Source of the DNA: Candidatus Lokiarchaeota archaeon
GTDB taxonomy: Archaea; Asgardarchaeota; Thorarchaeia; Thorarchaeales; Thorarchaeaceae
Direction: 5' to 3'
Assembly: GCA_014730275.1 (NCBI GenBank)
Contig: WJIL01000096.1
Coordinates: 1 to 64,000 of the forward strand
DNA length: 64,000 bases
Shown here: in pieces, positions 8,640 through 17,889 of the stretch
Numbering within the stretch: position 1 is the stretch's first letter
Layout of the letters: every line of letters starts with the position of its first letter
Notes under the pieces: model-generated
Seen by the model: the letters and a program-made list of their open reading frames with translations, nothing else
The model's database searches: none
Told to the model about the DNA's origin: nothing
Position numbers and translations under genes: made by a program

Positions 8640-9554
8640 ATGTTTGCATATGAACTCGCAACACACCCAGTAGTCTCGGGTCTATTACTCATGGGCTTGA
8701 TTGGTCTACTGAGTTACAAGTTGGGTTTTGTTGACGTATCAGGATTAATCAGTGCTTTCGTTGTTGGATTCACTGTATGGTATACAGGAGGTCCGGCTGC
8801 TTTCAGCATACTACTGTTCTTCTTTATCAGCGCTGGCCTGGCAACCAAGTTTAAGTATAAGGCAAAAGCCGAGAAAGGAGTCGCTCAAGAATCGAAAGGG
8901 AAACGGTCTTACAGGAATGTCCTAGCAAGCGGTATCATTCCAATGTTCTTCTCAATCGGCATGTACCTTTCACCTCTTTTTGGAGTTAATCCCTATTGGA
9001 TGCTTGGCGGGTTTGTAGGTGCTGTTGGGACAACTTCAGCCGATACACTCGCGAGCGAAATAGGCGTTTTCAGTAAGCGCAAGCCGAGACTTATTACAAA
9101 TCTGAGACGTAAGGTTCCCAGTGGAACAATCGGAGCTGTCTCTCTGCTTGGAGAGGCGGTAGCAGCTTTATCCGGTCTAGCCATTGGTATCATAGTTGCT
9201 CTTTTTGCCTTCATCACTCCAGGTTCAGTACCGATTGCAGGTACCTTCGAACTGGTTATGATTATCCCACTTTCAATCCTTACTGCCTTCATCGGGTGTA
9301 ATCTCGATAGCTTCATTGGAGCCGTTGTACAAGACAAGTACGTTTGTGAAATATGCGGCGCAATAACCGACCGGGAGTTCCACTGCGATTATGAGACCAA
9401 GCACATCGGAGGGCACAAACAGTTCACCAATGTTCATGTCAACCTCGGCTCATCAGGTATGGGTGCAACACTTGGCATCGTACTCGGCGCTGGACTGTTC
9501 ATATGGATCCTTGGTGGACTCTTCTTCTGGATTCTGGCTTCTTCGAGTAACTAG
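8640..9554 (+). CDS. DUF92 family membrane protein
   Basis: Integral membrane protein of 304 residues with about seven helices. The DUF92 core is visible: GAVGTTSADTLASEIG near residue 125, then PRLITNLRRKVPSGTIGAVS. Before the last helix is a cytoplasmic loop with CEICG and a later Cys/His set, also seen in archaeal members. DUF92 includes the plant phytyl-phosphate kinase VTE6, so an isoprenoid-phosphate kinase role is possible, but this is inference from the family. The start is the ATG that gives an immediate hydrophobic N-terminus; the upstream site is weak. Confidence 0.88.
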   Translation: MFAYELATHPVVSGLLLMGLIGLLSYKLGFVDVSGLISAFVVGFTVWYTGGPAAFSILLFFFISAGLATKFKYKAKAEKGVAQESKGKRSYRNVLASGIIPMFFSIGMYLSPLFGVNPYWMLGGFVGAVGTTSADTLASEIGVFSKRKPRLITNLRRKVPSGTIGAVSLLGEAVAALSGLAIGIIVALFAFITPGSVPIAGTFELVMIIPLSILTAFIGCNLDSFIGAVVQDKYVCEICGAITDREFHCDYETKHIGGHKQFTNVHVNLGSSGMGATLGIVLGAGLFIWILGGLFFWILASSSN

Positions 9555-9697
9555 GTGGCATCAGCTCCACGATAGTATAGACATCGAGGCCTGTTTTGTG
9601 GAATTAATCAATCACAGTTTGCACAAAGCTTAACGGGGATACACGCCTAAGACGGTAGTACGTCATCACCAGTGATGGATACTAGAAGGACTACCCA

Positions 9698-10456
9698 ATG
9701 GCAGACACGAAAACCTACGAATGGGCGCTCACAGGTATTTTCGCATCTTTTCATCTTGTTCTATCTATGGTTCCTCTTTATCTCCTGGGAATGGGTGGCG
9801 GCTTCATTTCATGGGGGCTTATCTCTGCACTAATTGTAGGCTTTCTGCTCGGTCCGTTCTATGGACTCATCTCCGTTGCAATCGGGTCGATTCTCGGTAC
9901 CGTTTTCTTCAACATCGGTGGAATTCTGGGACCAATAATCCCAGTTTTTGCACCCATGACAAGCGCCCTCGTATCAGGATGCATCCGTTTCAAGAGGTAT
10001 CGTGTTATACCGCCTGTATTTCTTCTTGGCATAGTTGTTTATCTAGCTGGTCCGATAGGTCTCATTACAATACCGTATCTCTGGTTGCATCTTATTGCTG
10101 CGCTTTTGTCGTTTTCATTATTGATACCCATCGTGAAACGACGCTTGGATAAGCTCCTTCAGGCATCTGACAAAAGCCCTGAACCAACATCATCTGTCTT
10201 TGTGTGGTTAACTGGCTTCTTCGCATTGATGGCAGACCACCTAATTGGAGCTACTATGTCTCAATACTACTTCTTCTACGTTCTTGGCTTTGAGGCAAAC
10301 GCTCTTGCAGCCTCATACTTGGCCACAGTCTTTGTGTATCCAATCGAAAGAATCCTAGCGTCCATCATCATTGGATTCATCCTTGTTCTCCTTACAGTTG
10401 CTATTTCACACGGAGATATTCCGCTCCCAGAAAGCCCAGATGCAGAGGCTGTTTGA
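9698..10456 (+). CDS. Multi-pass membrane protein, ECF transporter S-component-like
   Basis: A 252-residue hydrophobic protein with about seven helices and short loops. The Gly-rich start of the second helix pair (GFLLGPFYGLISVAIGSILG) and the size resemble substrate-binding S components of ECF vitamin transporters. No ECF ATPase or T component is in the window, so it would have to use shared modules elsewhere. The substrate cannot be told. GAAGGA lies before the ATG. The call as an S component is tentative; it is certainly an integral membrane protein. Confidence 0.6.
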   Translation: MADTKTYEWALTGIFASFHLVLSMVPLYLLGMGGGFISWGLISALIVGFLLGPFYGLISVAIGSILGTVFFNIGGILGPIIPVFAPMTSALVSGCIRFKRYRVIPPVFLLGIVVYLAGPIGLITIPYLWLHLIAALLSFSLLIPIVKRRLDKLLQASDKSPEPTSSVFVWLTGFFALMADHLIGATMSQYYFFYVLGFEANALAASYLATVFVYPIERILASIIIGFILVLLTVAISHGDIPLPESPDAEAV

Positions 10457-10541
10457 ACGAAGGTTCTTATACACAAATCTACAGTAATTGCTCGGAGGAG
10501 CTGTTTTTCAGCGAATTCAAACAAAAGGAGTACGAAACATA

Positions 10542-11372
10542 TTGCAAGCAATTAACATGTTTTTTCTTACGTTAACACTCATAGTCGGAGTATTCTTTCT
10601 CTTGATGTTCGTAGCTAGCGGCATCAAAGTGCTCAAGGAGTGGGAACGTGTGGCCGTTCTTCGGCTTGGGAAGTTCAGGCATATTCGGGGTCCAGGTGTT
10701 ATCTGGGTCACTCCGTTCATTGACAAGGTTGCCATGAAGGTCTCACTTCGTCTGCAGACCTATGCGTTCAAAACTGAACGATCTTTGACCAAGGACAACG
10801 TACCCGTCGTAGTTGACGCGGTCATGTATTTCCGGGTCATCGATGTCGAGAAAGCCATTCTCAGCGTCGAGCGGTACACTGTAGCTGTTGAACTCGCAGC
10901 ACAGACAACACTCAGAGAAACTACTGGTAAAGTCACCCTAGATGAACTGCTATCAGAGAGGGATGCTATCGCATCACACTTACAGGAGTTAATCGATGAG
11001 AAAACCGAACACTGGGGTGTCAAAACCTCCGCTATTGAAATCAGGGACGTCGTTATACCCTCACAGCTGCAGGACGCCATGAGCAGAGAAGCTCAGGCCG
11101 AGAGAGAACGCCGTGCCAGGAAGACTCTGGCTCAGGCTGAACTCGAAGCGTCCAAGGCCATGGAAGAAGCTGCTGAAGTATACCGCGATTCCAAATATGG
11201 CTTTGTCCTCCGCACGTGGAATATCATGCAGGAAATAAGTAAGAACGCTAACCTCATCATCATGGTCCCGACAAACATTCCTGAAGTGGGAACAGCTGCA
11301 GCGACATCGGTTGCGATGCAAGCTGGGACGGGTGGGTTGAAGGTGCCAAAGGACAAGGGTACCGTGGAGTAG
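10542..11372 (+). CDS. SPFH-domain protein, slipin/stomatin family
   Basis: Membrane-anchored scaffold protein of about 276 residues. An N-terminal hydrophobic hairpin (FFLTLTLIVGVFFLLMFVA) is followed by the SPFH/band-7 domain with the family phrases EWERVAVLRLGKF, GPGVIWVTPFID and VDAVMYFRV. A charged coiled coil (AQAERERRARKTLAQAELEASK) and a C-terminal tail end the protein. The TTG start is chosen because AAAGGAG lies 11 bases upstream; an ATG eight codons later is also possible. The NfeD partner gene follows after 26 bases, the classic slipin-NfeD pair. Confidence 0.93.
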   Translation: MQAINMFFLTLTLIVGVFFLLMFVASGIKVLKEWERVAVLRLGKFRHIRGPGVIWVTPFIDKVAMKVSLRLQTYAFKTERSLTKDNVPVVVDAVMYFRVIDVEKAILSVERYTVAVELAAQTTLRETTGKVTLDELLSERDAIASHLQELIDEKTEHWGVKTSAIEIRDVVIPSQLQDAMSREAQAERERRARKTLAQAELEASKAMEEAAEVYRDSKYGFVLRTWNIMQEISKNANLIIMVPTNIPEVGTAAATSVAMQAGTGGLKVPKDKGTVE

Positions 11373-11398
11373 AAGCGAGGTAAAGGTGAGAGAATACA

Positions 11399-12106
11399 AT
11401 GGAAGCCTGGATAAAGATTTTCATCGTGCTGATTCTCTTTTCAGCACTGAGTGTGGTCATCAACTACATGTTCTATGATCCGTTTCTGGGACTTATCTTG
11501 CTGGGCGTTTTGTTGACGCTTTTGATACTGTCCCTAGAACCGGCCACTGGGAAGGCCATGGCACAGGTAGTAGTGCCACTTACAATCATCCTGTTCGTCT
11601 TCCAAGTTCTGCTCACTCCGGGTTACGATTTCAGTTTGTGGACGCTCGTTGTCATTGGAGCGATCATGTACCTGATGTTTGCCATGTTCACTGGTGGTGG
11701 GGGTTTCATCGAAGGTGGGTTCATAGATGCGAAAGTAACACTGAAGCTTTTCCCGATTTTTGGTGTTGCCATCTTCCTGTCTATGCTCGCCGACCCATCC
11801 TACCGAACCACGGTTTATATTATGGCAGGCACAATACTTGGGCTGATGGCACTCTACTTCGTGTTCCTCCGTGGATACGAAGACTGGCCTGAAGTCGAGT
11901 ATACTGGACCAAAAATGGCCACAGCAATCACGGATATAGATCCTGAGGGCAAGGTCAAAAGCGGTGCTGAAATCTGGTGGGCGAAAACTCGTGGTCCTGC
12001 CATAGAGGAAGGCGAAGAAGTAGTGGTCCGGGGTGTCATGGGACTGACTATGATAGTTTCAAAGGCTGAAGACGTTTCAAGGCCAACCCCAGAACCTATA
12101 GAGTAG
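11399..12106 (+). CDS. NfeD family membrane protein, partner of slipin
   Basis: A 235-residue protein with about five transmembrane helices (residues 1-160) and a C-terminal OB-fold domain. The OB region shows the NfeD pattern: AITDIDPEGKVKSGAEIWWAK, then EEGEEVVVRGVMGLTMIV. There is no protease domain, so this is the short NfeD type, expected to assemble with the preceding slipin in membrane microdomains. AAAGGTGAG precedes the ATG. Confidence 0.92.
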   Translation: MEAWIKIFIVLILFSALSVVINYMFYDPFLGLILLGVLLTLLILSLEPATGKAMAQVVVPLTIILFVFQVLLTPGYDFSLWTLVVIGAIMYLMFAMFTGGGGFIEGGFIDAKVTLKLFPIFGVAIFLSMLADPSYRTTVYIMAGTILGLMALYFVFLRGYEDWPEVEYTGPKMATAITDIDPEGKVKSGAEIWWAKTRGPAIEEGEEVVVRGVMGLTMIVSKAEDVSRPTPEPIE

Positions 12107-12107
12107 T

Positions 12108-12971
12108 TCAATCCAGAGGCGGGTTTATCCCGCCTGTTTCATCTTTTTTCTGTTTGAAATTCAACAATAACCACGCGACAGCTAAACCGACTAGAAATGC
12201 CGGAATAGTGGTAATACCCCATTCGATCTGAAACAATGCGGGGTTTTCGACCGGCTCCGTTGGGAAAACTGGGAATGCAACATAGGCAATAATATTCCAT
12301 GCAAAATGAAACCCAATAGGAGCCCATAATTTTCTTCCAGAGAGGAAATACATGAGACTCAGCACAATGCCGCCAAGAAACAGATTGAAGCTAAACAACA
12401 AGATAAGATGCAAGGGAACAACACCTAGTGGAACCCACCAGCTGTAATGAAGCAGAGAAAAGACAATTGAACTCAAGATGATTCCAAATGGTTTCCCCAA
12501 AACAAGCTTGGAAGAACGTGTCAATAGGTAGCCACGATATGCGAGTTCTTCTACATAGGAAACCAGTACTGTAACGATAGCATTTCCAAGTACCAGACCT
12601 GGCGTGATTTCTGCTATTGGCCTCAATTGACCATCAAATACAAGAGCCAGAAAGACTACCATACCTGAGCCTGCAATTCCCGCGACAAGACCAATTATCA
12701 AATCAAGAACAGTGTGCTCATGAATGTCGCCACCCAGCTCAGCTATGGATGTATTACCCTCCCATCGCAAGAAAATAATAACCGCGGCGTACATCAAGGG
12801 ATAAACAAGTAAGGAAAGCAGCGATGCAACCATCAAACCAATATCGGGTTCAGCAATAAACCGTTTAGCGGCATTTGGCAGTTCTATAAGAAGGTACATG
12901 ATAACAATGAACAGGACGACGTGTAGAATTCTCCGTAGTACATTTCGTTTCAAAGCGAGACCCGATGACAA
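12108..12971 (-). CDS. CPBP family intramembrane metalloprotease
   Basis: Predicted eight-helix membrane protease of the CAAX/Abi (CPBP) family, 287 residues. All three motifs are present: EELAYR (EExxxR), FSLLH (FxxxH) and HFAWN (HxxxN), the set that binds the metal. It is convergent with NfeD, with one base between the stops, and stands alone on its strand. Its substrates are unknown; family members process prenylated proteins or bacteriocin-like peptides. Confidence 0.9.
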   Translation of the reverse strand: MSSGLALKRNVLRRILHVVLFIVIMYLLIELPNAAKRFIAEPDIGLMVASLLSLLVYPLMYAAVIIFLRWEGNTSIAELGGDIHEHTVLDLIIGLVAGIAGSGMVVFLALVFDGQLRPIAEITPGLVLGNAIVTVLVSYVEELAYRGYLLTRSSKLVLGKPFGIILSSIVFSLLHYSWWVPLGVVPLHLILLFSFNLFLGGIVLSLMYFLSGRKLWAPIGFHFAWNIIAYVAFPVFPTEPVENPALFQIEWGITTIPAFLVGLAVAWLLLNFKQKKDETGGINPPLD

Positions 12972-13194
12972 GAATGCAAGGCTATGCTAAATCTGTTTTC
13001 CAAAGCTGTTCCTACTGGAGTGATAGCCCACAAAAGCTGAGCGTACAAGAACTACCTTTATCAGGAATCGTTGGAACCATGATGAACATACAACTCAATA
13101 ACACACAGAATATAGTCATAAAGGTCCGATACAAACATAAGGCCGAGCCATAAGACCACAATAAGGAGTTGCGGATTGCTGTTGAAAGCCCGAG

Positions 13195-14574
13195 GTGAGA
13201 GGAACCTTGAATACAAGAAGCCTTCTACTAGAATTCAAGATTGAAGAAGTCGGAAGGCAAGCACGTGAAGATGCTTCTGTCAGAAAGGATCTTTTGCGCG
13301 CATTCGAAGATTCATCTGAAATCGTGAGGGAACGGGCATTACTTGCAGCTATCGAACTGACTGATCCCTATATAGTAGAAGAAGCCAAGAAGCTTCTTGA
13401 TGATGAGAATGAGGATGTCAGAATAGCAGCAGCTCAGGTTCTAGCCTGGTATCATCAGCCCCGGACCATTCCTGATATGCTTGAAGGGTTAAAGGATTCC
13501 AGCACGTGGGTTCGTTCTCACTGTGCAAAAGGCCTTTCGAAATTGATTCATGGTCCAATTTGGGCTCGAGTTGACGAAGAGAAAGTAGATACGATGTTGT
13601 CTGATTTCCCAAACATGAGTGAAGAAGAAATCAGGATGTTTCTAAGGGAGATTGAACTTACCTCTCAGGCAATCGACGACTACTTCAGATTGCGAGAGGA
13701 AGATTTCGACGTCGAGATTGATTTGAGCTCATTTGTTGACGAACTTGAAGGAAAACCGATTATTTTGGAAGGAGTCTCTGATGTTGAAGCAGAGATTGAA
13801 GCCAAAGGCCTTGCACCGGCAGAGACAAGAGAAGGTATACCCAAAGAAGTCGCAAAGATAATCGACGAACTACCACCTGATGTGCGAGAATCACTGCCTA
13901 TCGAGGACTTGAGAAGGCTTACACCTGAAACCGCTAGAGAGTTGGTTGACTCTCTTAAACCAGATACACCTCCAGAAGAAGAACTGGAAAGCGAAGCAAA
14001 GCCAAGCCTTGACGATATTCAAGGTGTTGGACCAAAGCTCAGCGCCAGCATCCGAGATGCAGGATATGATTCGGTTGAGGCACTTGCCCAAGCAGATCCA
14101 AAGGAACTATCCGAGAAAGTCAATGGCATAAGTGAAGAAAGCGCTAAAGATATGATTTCAGCCTCGAAATCAATGCTTCCACCTCCAAGGAAGAAGAAAG
14201 TCCGACGCGTTAGAAAAGTGAAGAAAGTTCGGAAGAAGGATAAACGAGAAGAACTGCTTGACCGTATCCCTGAAGAAGTCCTAGATGCCATGGCACCTGA
14301 GGAGCTGGAGAATCTTTCAATTGATGAATTGGAGGCCATTGCACTTTCAACCTCGGGGATCACTGAAGAACCAACCGAAGCCACTGTGGAGGAAAAAACT
14401 CCAGCAGAGGAACAAGAAGGCGATTCTCGGCTTAAGGAATTGACCGAAAAGTACGGAAAGGAGAAGGGGCAGCTACTAGCACTTATCCCACCTGAAATGC
14501 TTTCAGATATTCCTGATGAGCAAATAGAGGAGATGGATCTTGAGACAATTAGAAGTCTTACGCAGGCACTATGA
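13195..14574 (+). CDS. HEAT-repeat and helix-hairpin-helix protein with a repeated C-terminal motif
   Basis: About 459 residues. Residues 30-120 form two to three HEAT-like repeats (VRERALLAAIEL, DVRIAAAQVLAW, WVRSHCAKGLSKL). Residues 270-327 form a helix-hairpin-helix domain (IQGVGPKLSASIRDAGYDSVEAL) of the DNA-binding type. A Lys/Arg-rich patch spans 331-349. A 32-residue motif occurs three times, at about 222-253, 353-384 and 426-457, with the pattern I-P-x-E/D-V/M-L...L-x-x-L. The start is uncertain: GTG at 13195 or TTG at 13207. It looks like a nucleic-acid-associated scaffold. No named family was recognised. Confidence 0.8.
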   Translation: MRGTLNTRSLLLEFKIEEVGRQAREDASVRKDLLRAFEDSSEIVRERALLAAIELTDPYIVEEAKKLLDDENEDVRIAAAQVLAWYHQPRTIPDMLEGLKDSSTWVRSHCAKGLSKLIHGPIWARVDEEKVDTMLSDFPNMSEEEIRMFLREIELTSQAIDDYFRLREEDFDVEIDLSSFVDELEGKPIILEGVSDVEAEIEAKGLAPAETREGIPKEVAKIIDELPPDVRESLPIEDLRRLTPETARELVDSLKPDTPPEEELESEAKPSLDDIQGVGPKLSASIRDAGYDSVEALAQADPKELSEKVNGISEESAKDMISASKSMLPPPRKKKVRRVRKVKKVRKKDKREELLDRIPEEVLDAMAPEELENLSIDELEAIALSTSGITEEPTEATVEEKTPAEEQEGDSRLKELTEKYGKEKGQLLALIPPEMLSDIPDEQIEEMDLETIRSLTQAL

Positions 14575-14711
14575 ATCATAGAAGAAACCGGATTACATGA
14601 AATGAGAGAAGTGCAGCGGAACAATACTATTTTAGGTCTATATGTCATACTCCCCGAGTGAAACTGAGTGTTTTCGAACACGTTAGTGGAATGAGCGAGT
14701 TGACGTTATAA

Positions 14712-15095
14712 ATGAACGAAAGCGAAACCCAAATTGCTATCGAGTTTGAAAACGGGACAATCCTCAATGGCGTAATTGATAGGGTGAAAGCGCCGCTAAT
14801 CACAGAAGAAATTGTAGCGAGGTTGCCAATCCAAACCAGAGCCGCAATGATGCGAGGGGAGATGCGAATCAGTCTAGAGATTGGGAAAGGTAACGTAAAA
14901 CCCACAAAGGAGGTAAACAGAGGAGATATCGCGTATATGCCCTTGGGGGATTCGCTAGTAATCTACCTGAAGGATTCTAAGACATTCAGTAAGGTAAACA
15001 TCATCGGTAGCATTGAAGCAAGCAACCACGAGACATTAGATAAACTGAAGGATGTTAGAAGGGGAAGCCAAGTTATACTGAGAGTTCCTTCCTAA
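14712..15095 (+). CDS. Cyclophilin-like fold protein
   Basis: A 127-residue cytoplasmic protein resembling the small archaeal/bacterial cyclophilin-like family (PF04126, TM1367 type). The key phrase is RGDIAYMPLGDSLVIYLKDS, the usual GDI-x-Y-x-P-x-G-x-x-x-x-I-F/Y strand pair. The members lack known prolyl-isomerase residues, so enzymatic activity should not be assumed. The 3' end overlaps the convergent E2F/DP-like gene by four bases. No clear ribosome binding site precedes the ATG, so the message may be leaderless. Confidence 0.8.
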   Translation: MNESETQIAIEFENGTILNGVIDRVKAPLITEEIVARLPIQTRAAMMRGEMRISLEIGKGNVKPTKEVNRGDIAYMPLGDSLVIYLKDSKTFSKVNIIGSIEASNHETLDKLKDVRRGSQVILRVPS

Positions 15096-15643
15096 AGCCG
15101 TTGGATATTTCGAAGAATTGCTTCGTTTTGGTCAACCTCTTTCTCCGTAGGATCTACAACAAGCCCAGATTCTTTGCATTCAATCACAACTTCCATCCCA
15201 GAGTCCTTTACAGCCTTGAACCCACTATTCGATAGGGGCCTAACTCTGAGCTGTGTGGTATCGAATTCTATACGGTTTTGAGCCTGCTGAATCTCAGTAT
15301 CCCTTCGGATCTTAGATTTTGCAATACGAAGCTGTTGTTTAAGCTGAGCAACCTCAACTTGAAGCTCTTTCTTTTGCGCTACTACGTTCTCCAGTTCCTC
15401 TTTTGTTGCATCAAATTTCTCCTTTGCAACGTACCGCTCTGATTCATCAACCCAAGTTATCGTAGTTCCATCAAAACGACGATTGGTTTCAACTTTGCCC
15501 ATCGCTTTCAAAATAGCAAGAACATCATATATTCTCCTCTTTGGAGTCTCCAACCGTTCAGCAAGACGATCACTACGTATACCATCTTCGCCTTCGTCTT
15601 TTATCACGTCAATGCTGCGTTCAGCGATTTCCACTAGTTTCAC
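15092..15643 (-). CDS. E2F/DP-like winged-helix transcription factor with coiled coil
   Basis: A 183-residue protein. Residues 1-66 form a winged helix whose recognition helix carries PKRRIYDVLAILKAMGKVE. RRIYD is the DNA-contacting signature of eukaryotic E2F/DP factors (E2F1: QKRRIYDITNVLEGI), and the following wing ends in TITWVD, comparable to HIQWLG. Residues 75-120 form a long coiled coil (heptads through EELENVVAQKKELQVEVAQL), and 125-165 form a beta-rich tail. This order matches the E2F layout: DNA binding, leucine zipper, marked box. The resemblance is by eye. Target genes are unknown; a homodimer is likely, since no DP-like partner is nearby. Confidence 0.82.
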   Translation of the reverse strand: MKLVEIAERSIDVIKDEGEDGIRSDRLAERLETPKRRIYDVLAILKAMGKVETNRRFDGTTITWVDESERYVAKEKFDATKEELENVVAQKKELQVEVAQLKQQLRIAKSKIRRDTEIQQAQNRIEFDTTQLRVRPLSNSGFKAVKDSGMEVVIECKESGLVVDPTEKEVDQNEAILRNIQRL

Positions 15644-15903
15644 ATATCCACCCCAAGCGCGGACAGAGTATTACCTAAGCAATATCTCTCGTATTATCTC
15701 CCAGCCGCATATTTAATGGTTTGTATTGTTATTCCGATTTTTCGAGCCTGTAAATGCTTGTTCGATAAAAGCAGTAGTTAGCTACTCTTTCAAAAAATCG
15801 AAAGGTGATCCTGTAAATACCTCAAAAAACCAGTCTTTGCTGTATCGAAGATTATTAATGGTAGCCCGAACTTCTAACAAGTGAAGTTTTCCACACCCGT
15901 TTT

Positions 15904-17259
15904 ATGGTGGTTCCAATGAGTGAAAAAGAAAAAATCAAAGTAATCATTATGGGTGCGGCTGGACGCGATTTTCATAATTTCAATAGCCACTTTAGAGGCA
16001 ACACAAATTATGAAGTAGTCGCTTTCACTGCACAGCAGATTCCTGGAATTGGAGATAGGAAATACCCGCCCGAGCTTTCAGGCGATTTATACCCTGATGG
16101 CATTGAGATTTATCCGGAAGAGAAGTTGCCTGAGCTGGTTGAGAAATTCGATGTTGATCAATGTATTCTATCATACAGTGATCTTTCGTACGATTATGTA
16201 GGTCACAAGATTGCTTGGGTAAATTCTCTTGGTCCAGATATACGTTTCATGGGCCCAGATCTCACAATGTATGAGAGTGAGAAGCCAGTGGTAGCAGTTT
16301 GTGCTGTTAGAACTGGATGTGGCAAGAGTCAGACGTCGCGACGGGTTAATCAGATATTCGTAGATATGGGATTGACTCCTATCAACATCCGTCACCCCAT
16401 GCCATACGATCCTGATTTGACCATGCAGATTGCCCAGAGATATGAGAAGCTCGAGGACATGGACAAGTATCGGTGTACGATTGAAGAGCGAGAAGAATAC
16501 GAACCAATGATCAATATGGGCGTCACTCTTTATGCAGGTGTTGACTATGAGAAAATCATTCGGCAGGCAGAGGATGAAGATCCAGATGTCATTACCTGGG
16601 ATGGTGGCAACAACGACTTTCCGTTCTACAAACCTGACCTGCTCATCGTCCTAACAGACCCACACAGAGCAGGCCATGAAATCTCTTACTACCCAGGAGA
16701 AACCAACCTCCAGATGGCTGATGTTGTTATCATTAACAAGGTCGAGACTGCAGACTATGACGATGTTCAGACGGTTAGAAAGAATATCAGAGAAGTGAAC
16801 CCTGAAGCCACGATAATCGAGGCTGCATCACCAATATCTGTTGAAGAGCCTGACAAAATCAAGGGTAAAAGAGTCATCGTCGTGGAAGACGGCCCCACAG
16901 TCACACACGGCAACATGCCTTACGGTGCAGGTTATGTAGCAGCCCAGAGATTCGGAGCAGAGATAGTCGATCCAAGACCATTTGCAGTCGGGAGTATCCA
17001 AGATACTTTCGAGAAGTACACTCATCTTGAGAACGTCCTGCCAGCAATGGGTTATGGCGAGGAACAGATGAAGGAACTACAGAAGACTATCGAAAAGGCT
17101 GATGTTGACGCTGTTGTCGTAGGTACACCTATCGACCTAGCGAGACTCATTGACATCGGTAAGCCTAACACACGGGTCAAGTATGATCTTCAAGAAATAG
17201 GCAAGCCGGACCTCGAAGACATACTCGGGGAATTCGTCAAAGAGCAAGGCATTAAGTAG
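15904..17259 (+). CDS. Cyclic 2,3-diphosphoglycerate synthetase family protein (COG2403)
   Basis: Cytoplasmic protein of about 450 residues. The N-terminal Rossmann-like domain (IIMGAAGRDFHNFN) is followed by a P-loop domain (AVRTGCGKSQTSRR). Then come metal/nucleotide segments WDGGNNDFPFYKPDLLIVLTD and DVVIINKVE, plus VVVEDGPTVTHGNMPYGAG. These are the hallmarks of the family whose characterised member makes the archaeal osmolyte cyclic 2,3-diphosphoglycerate from 2,3-DPG and ATP. Asgard members have not to my knowledge been tested, so the reaction is inferred. The start may be the ATG at 15904 or the one at 15916. It is a single-gene unit ending at a hairpin terminator. Confidence 0.88.
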   Translation: MVVPMSEKEKIKVIIMGAAGRDFHNFNSHFRGNTNYEVVAFTAQQIPGIGDRKYPPELSGDLYPDGIEIYPEEKLPELVEKFDVDQCILSYSDLSYDYVGHKIAWVNSLGPDIRFMGPDLTMYESEKPVVAVCAVRTGCGKSQTSRRVNQIFVDMGLTPINIRHPMPYDPDLTMQIAQRYEKLEDMDKYRCTIEEREEYEPMINMGVTLYAGVDYEKIIRQAEDEDPDVITWDGGNNDFPFYKPDLLIVLTDPHRAGHEISYYPGETNLQMADVVIINKVETADYDDVQTVRKNIREVNPEATIIEAASPISVEEPDKIKGKRVIVVEDGPTVTHGNMPYGAGYVAAQRFGAEIVDPRPFAVGSIQDTFEKYTHLENVLPAMGYGEEQMKELQKTIEKADVDAVVVGTPIDLARLIDIGKPNTRVKYDLQEIGKPDLEDILGEFVKEQGIK

Positions 17260-17280
17260 AGTACGGCCCAGCAGACATGG

Positions 17281-17325
17281 GGGCAGGGAAATCCTGTCCT
17301 CTTGTTCCTTCTATCTTTTTCTTTT
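17281..17325 (+). terminator. Hairpin plus pyrimidine-rich tract
   Basis: A seven-pair stem with one G-T pair (17281-17287 with 17293-17299) and a five-base loop, followed by a T/C-rich run with TTTTTCTTTT. It lies 21 bases after the stop at 17259. Confidence 0.65.
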
Positions 17326-17405
17326 GTATCTTTCAATCAGTCTGGACAAACATCCTTTTAACAAAAGATTTTCACAGCACAATAAAGTTTGAGGGCATCA
17401 TCATA

Positions 17406-17777
17406 ATGACTGAAATTCCGCTCGCTGATACAGAAATCGCAAGTGATGACGAAGAACGCCCACTTGGAGTGATGATTCTATCAGTTTTACAGATAATTGG
17501 TGGATTCGTTGTTCTGGGCATGGGTGGATTAATTTTCGCAGTCGCATACAGCTTCTATGGCTTAATTGGCATTGGTCTCATCATTATGGGGCTCATAACC
17601 TGTTATGTTGGCTATGGTCTATGGAGTATGCAATCATGGGCATGGAAATGGGCAATGGTTGTGAACGGCATCAGTATAGTCCTCTATTTGGTTACGATGG
17701 TTTGGCCGGGACTCATTCTTCCAATCATCATTGTCATATACTTGAATCAGGGACATGTTAAACGTCGCTTCAGCTAG
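17406..17777 (+). CDS. Small four-helix membrane protein, first of a tandem pair
   Basis: A 123-residue membrane protein: a short polar N-terminus (TEIPLADTEI...ERPLGV), then about four helices with a Gly-rich loop and the shared phrase CYVGYGLWSMQSWAWKWAMVVNGISIVL. The C-terminus is basic. The start is set by the parallel N-terminus of the next gene; a longer frame upstream crosses the terminator region and is unlikely. It is related over its whole length to the protein encoded 112 bases downstream. The function is unknown. Confidence 0.85.
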   Translation: MTEIPLADTEIASDDEERPLGVMILSVLQIIGGFVVLGMGGLIFAVAYSFYGLIGIGLIIMGLITCYVGYGLWSMQSWAWKWAMVVNGISIVLYLVTMVWPGLILPIIIVIYLNQGHVKRRFS

Positions 17778-17889
17778 TCATGGCACAAGAGAGTATCTTG
17801 CCAAAATGATAAGAAAGAACAACCTAGGCACGATACACTTTTAGAGGAGAATTCTATCAGTCTTAGTAAATTGGATGAGGTAACAAACT

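Noticed and set aside
12965-13153. Plus-strand frame of 62 residues after the CPBP protease start
   Set aside because: No ribosome binding site, no recognisable composition, and it lies in the promoter side of two divergent genes.
14019-14681. Minus-strand Ser-rich frame of 220 residues
   Set aside because: Its Ser/Ile-rich composition is the shadow of the Glu-rich HEAT/HhH gene on the other strand.
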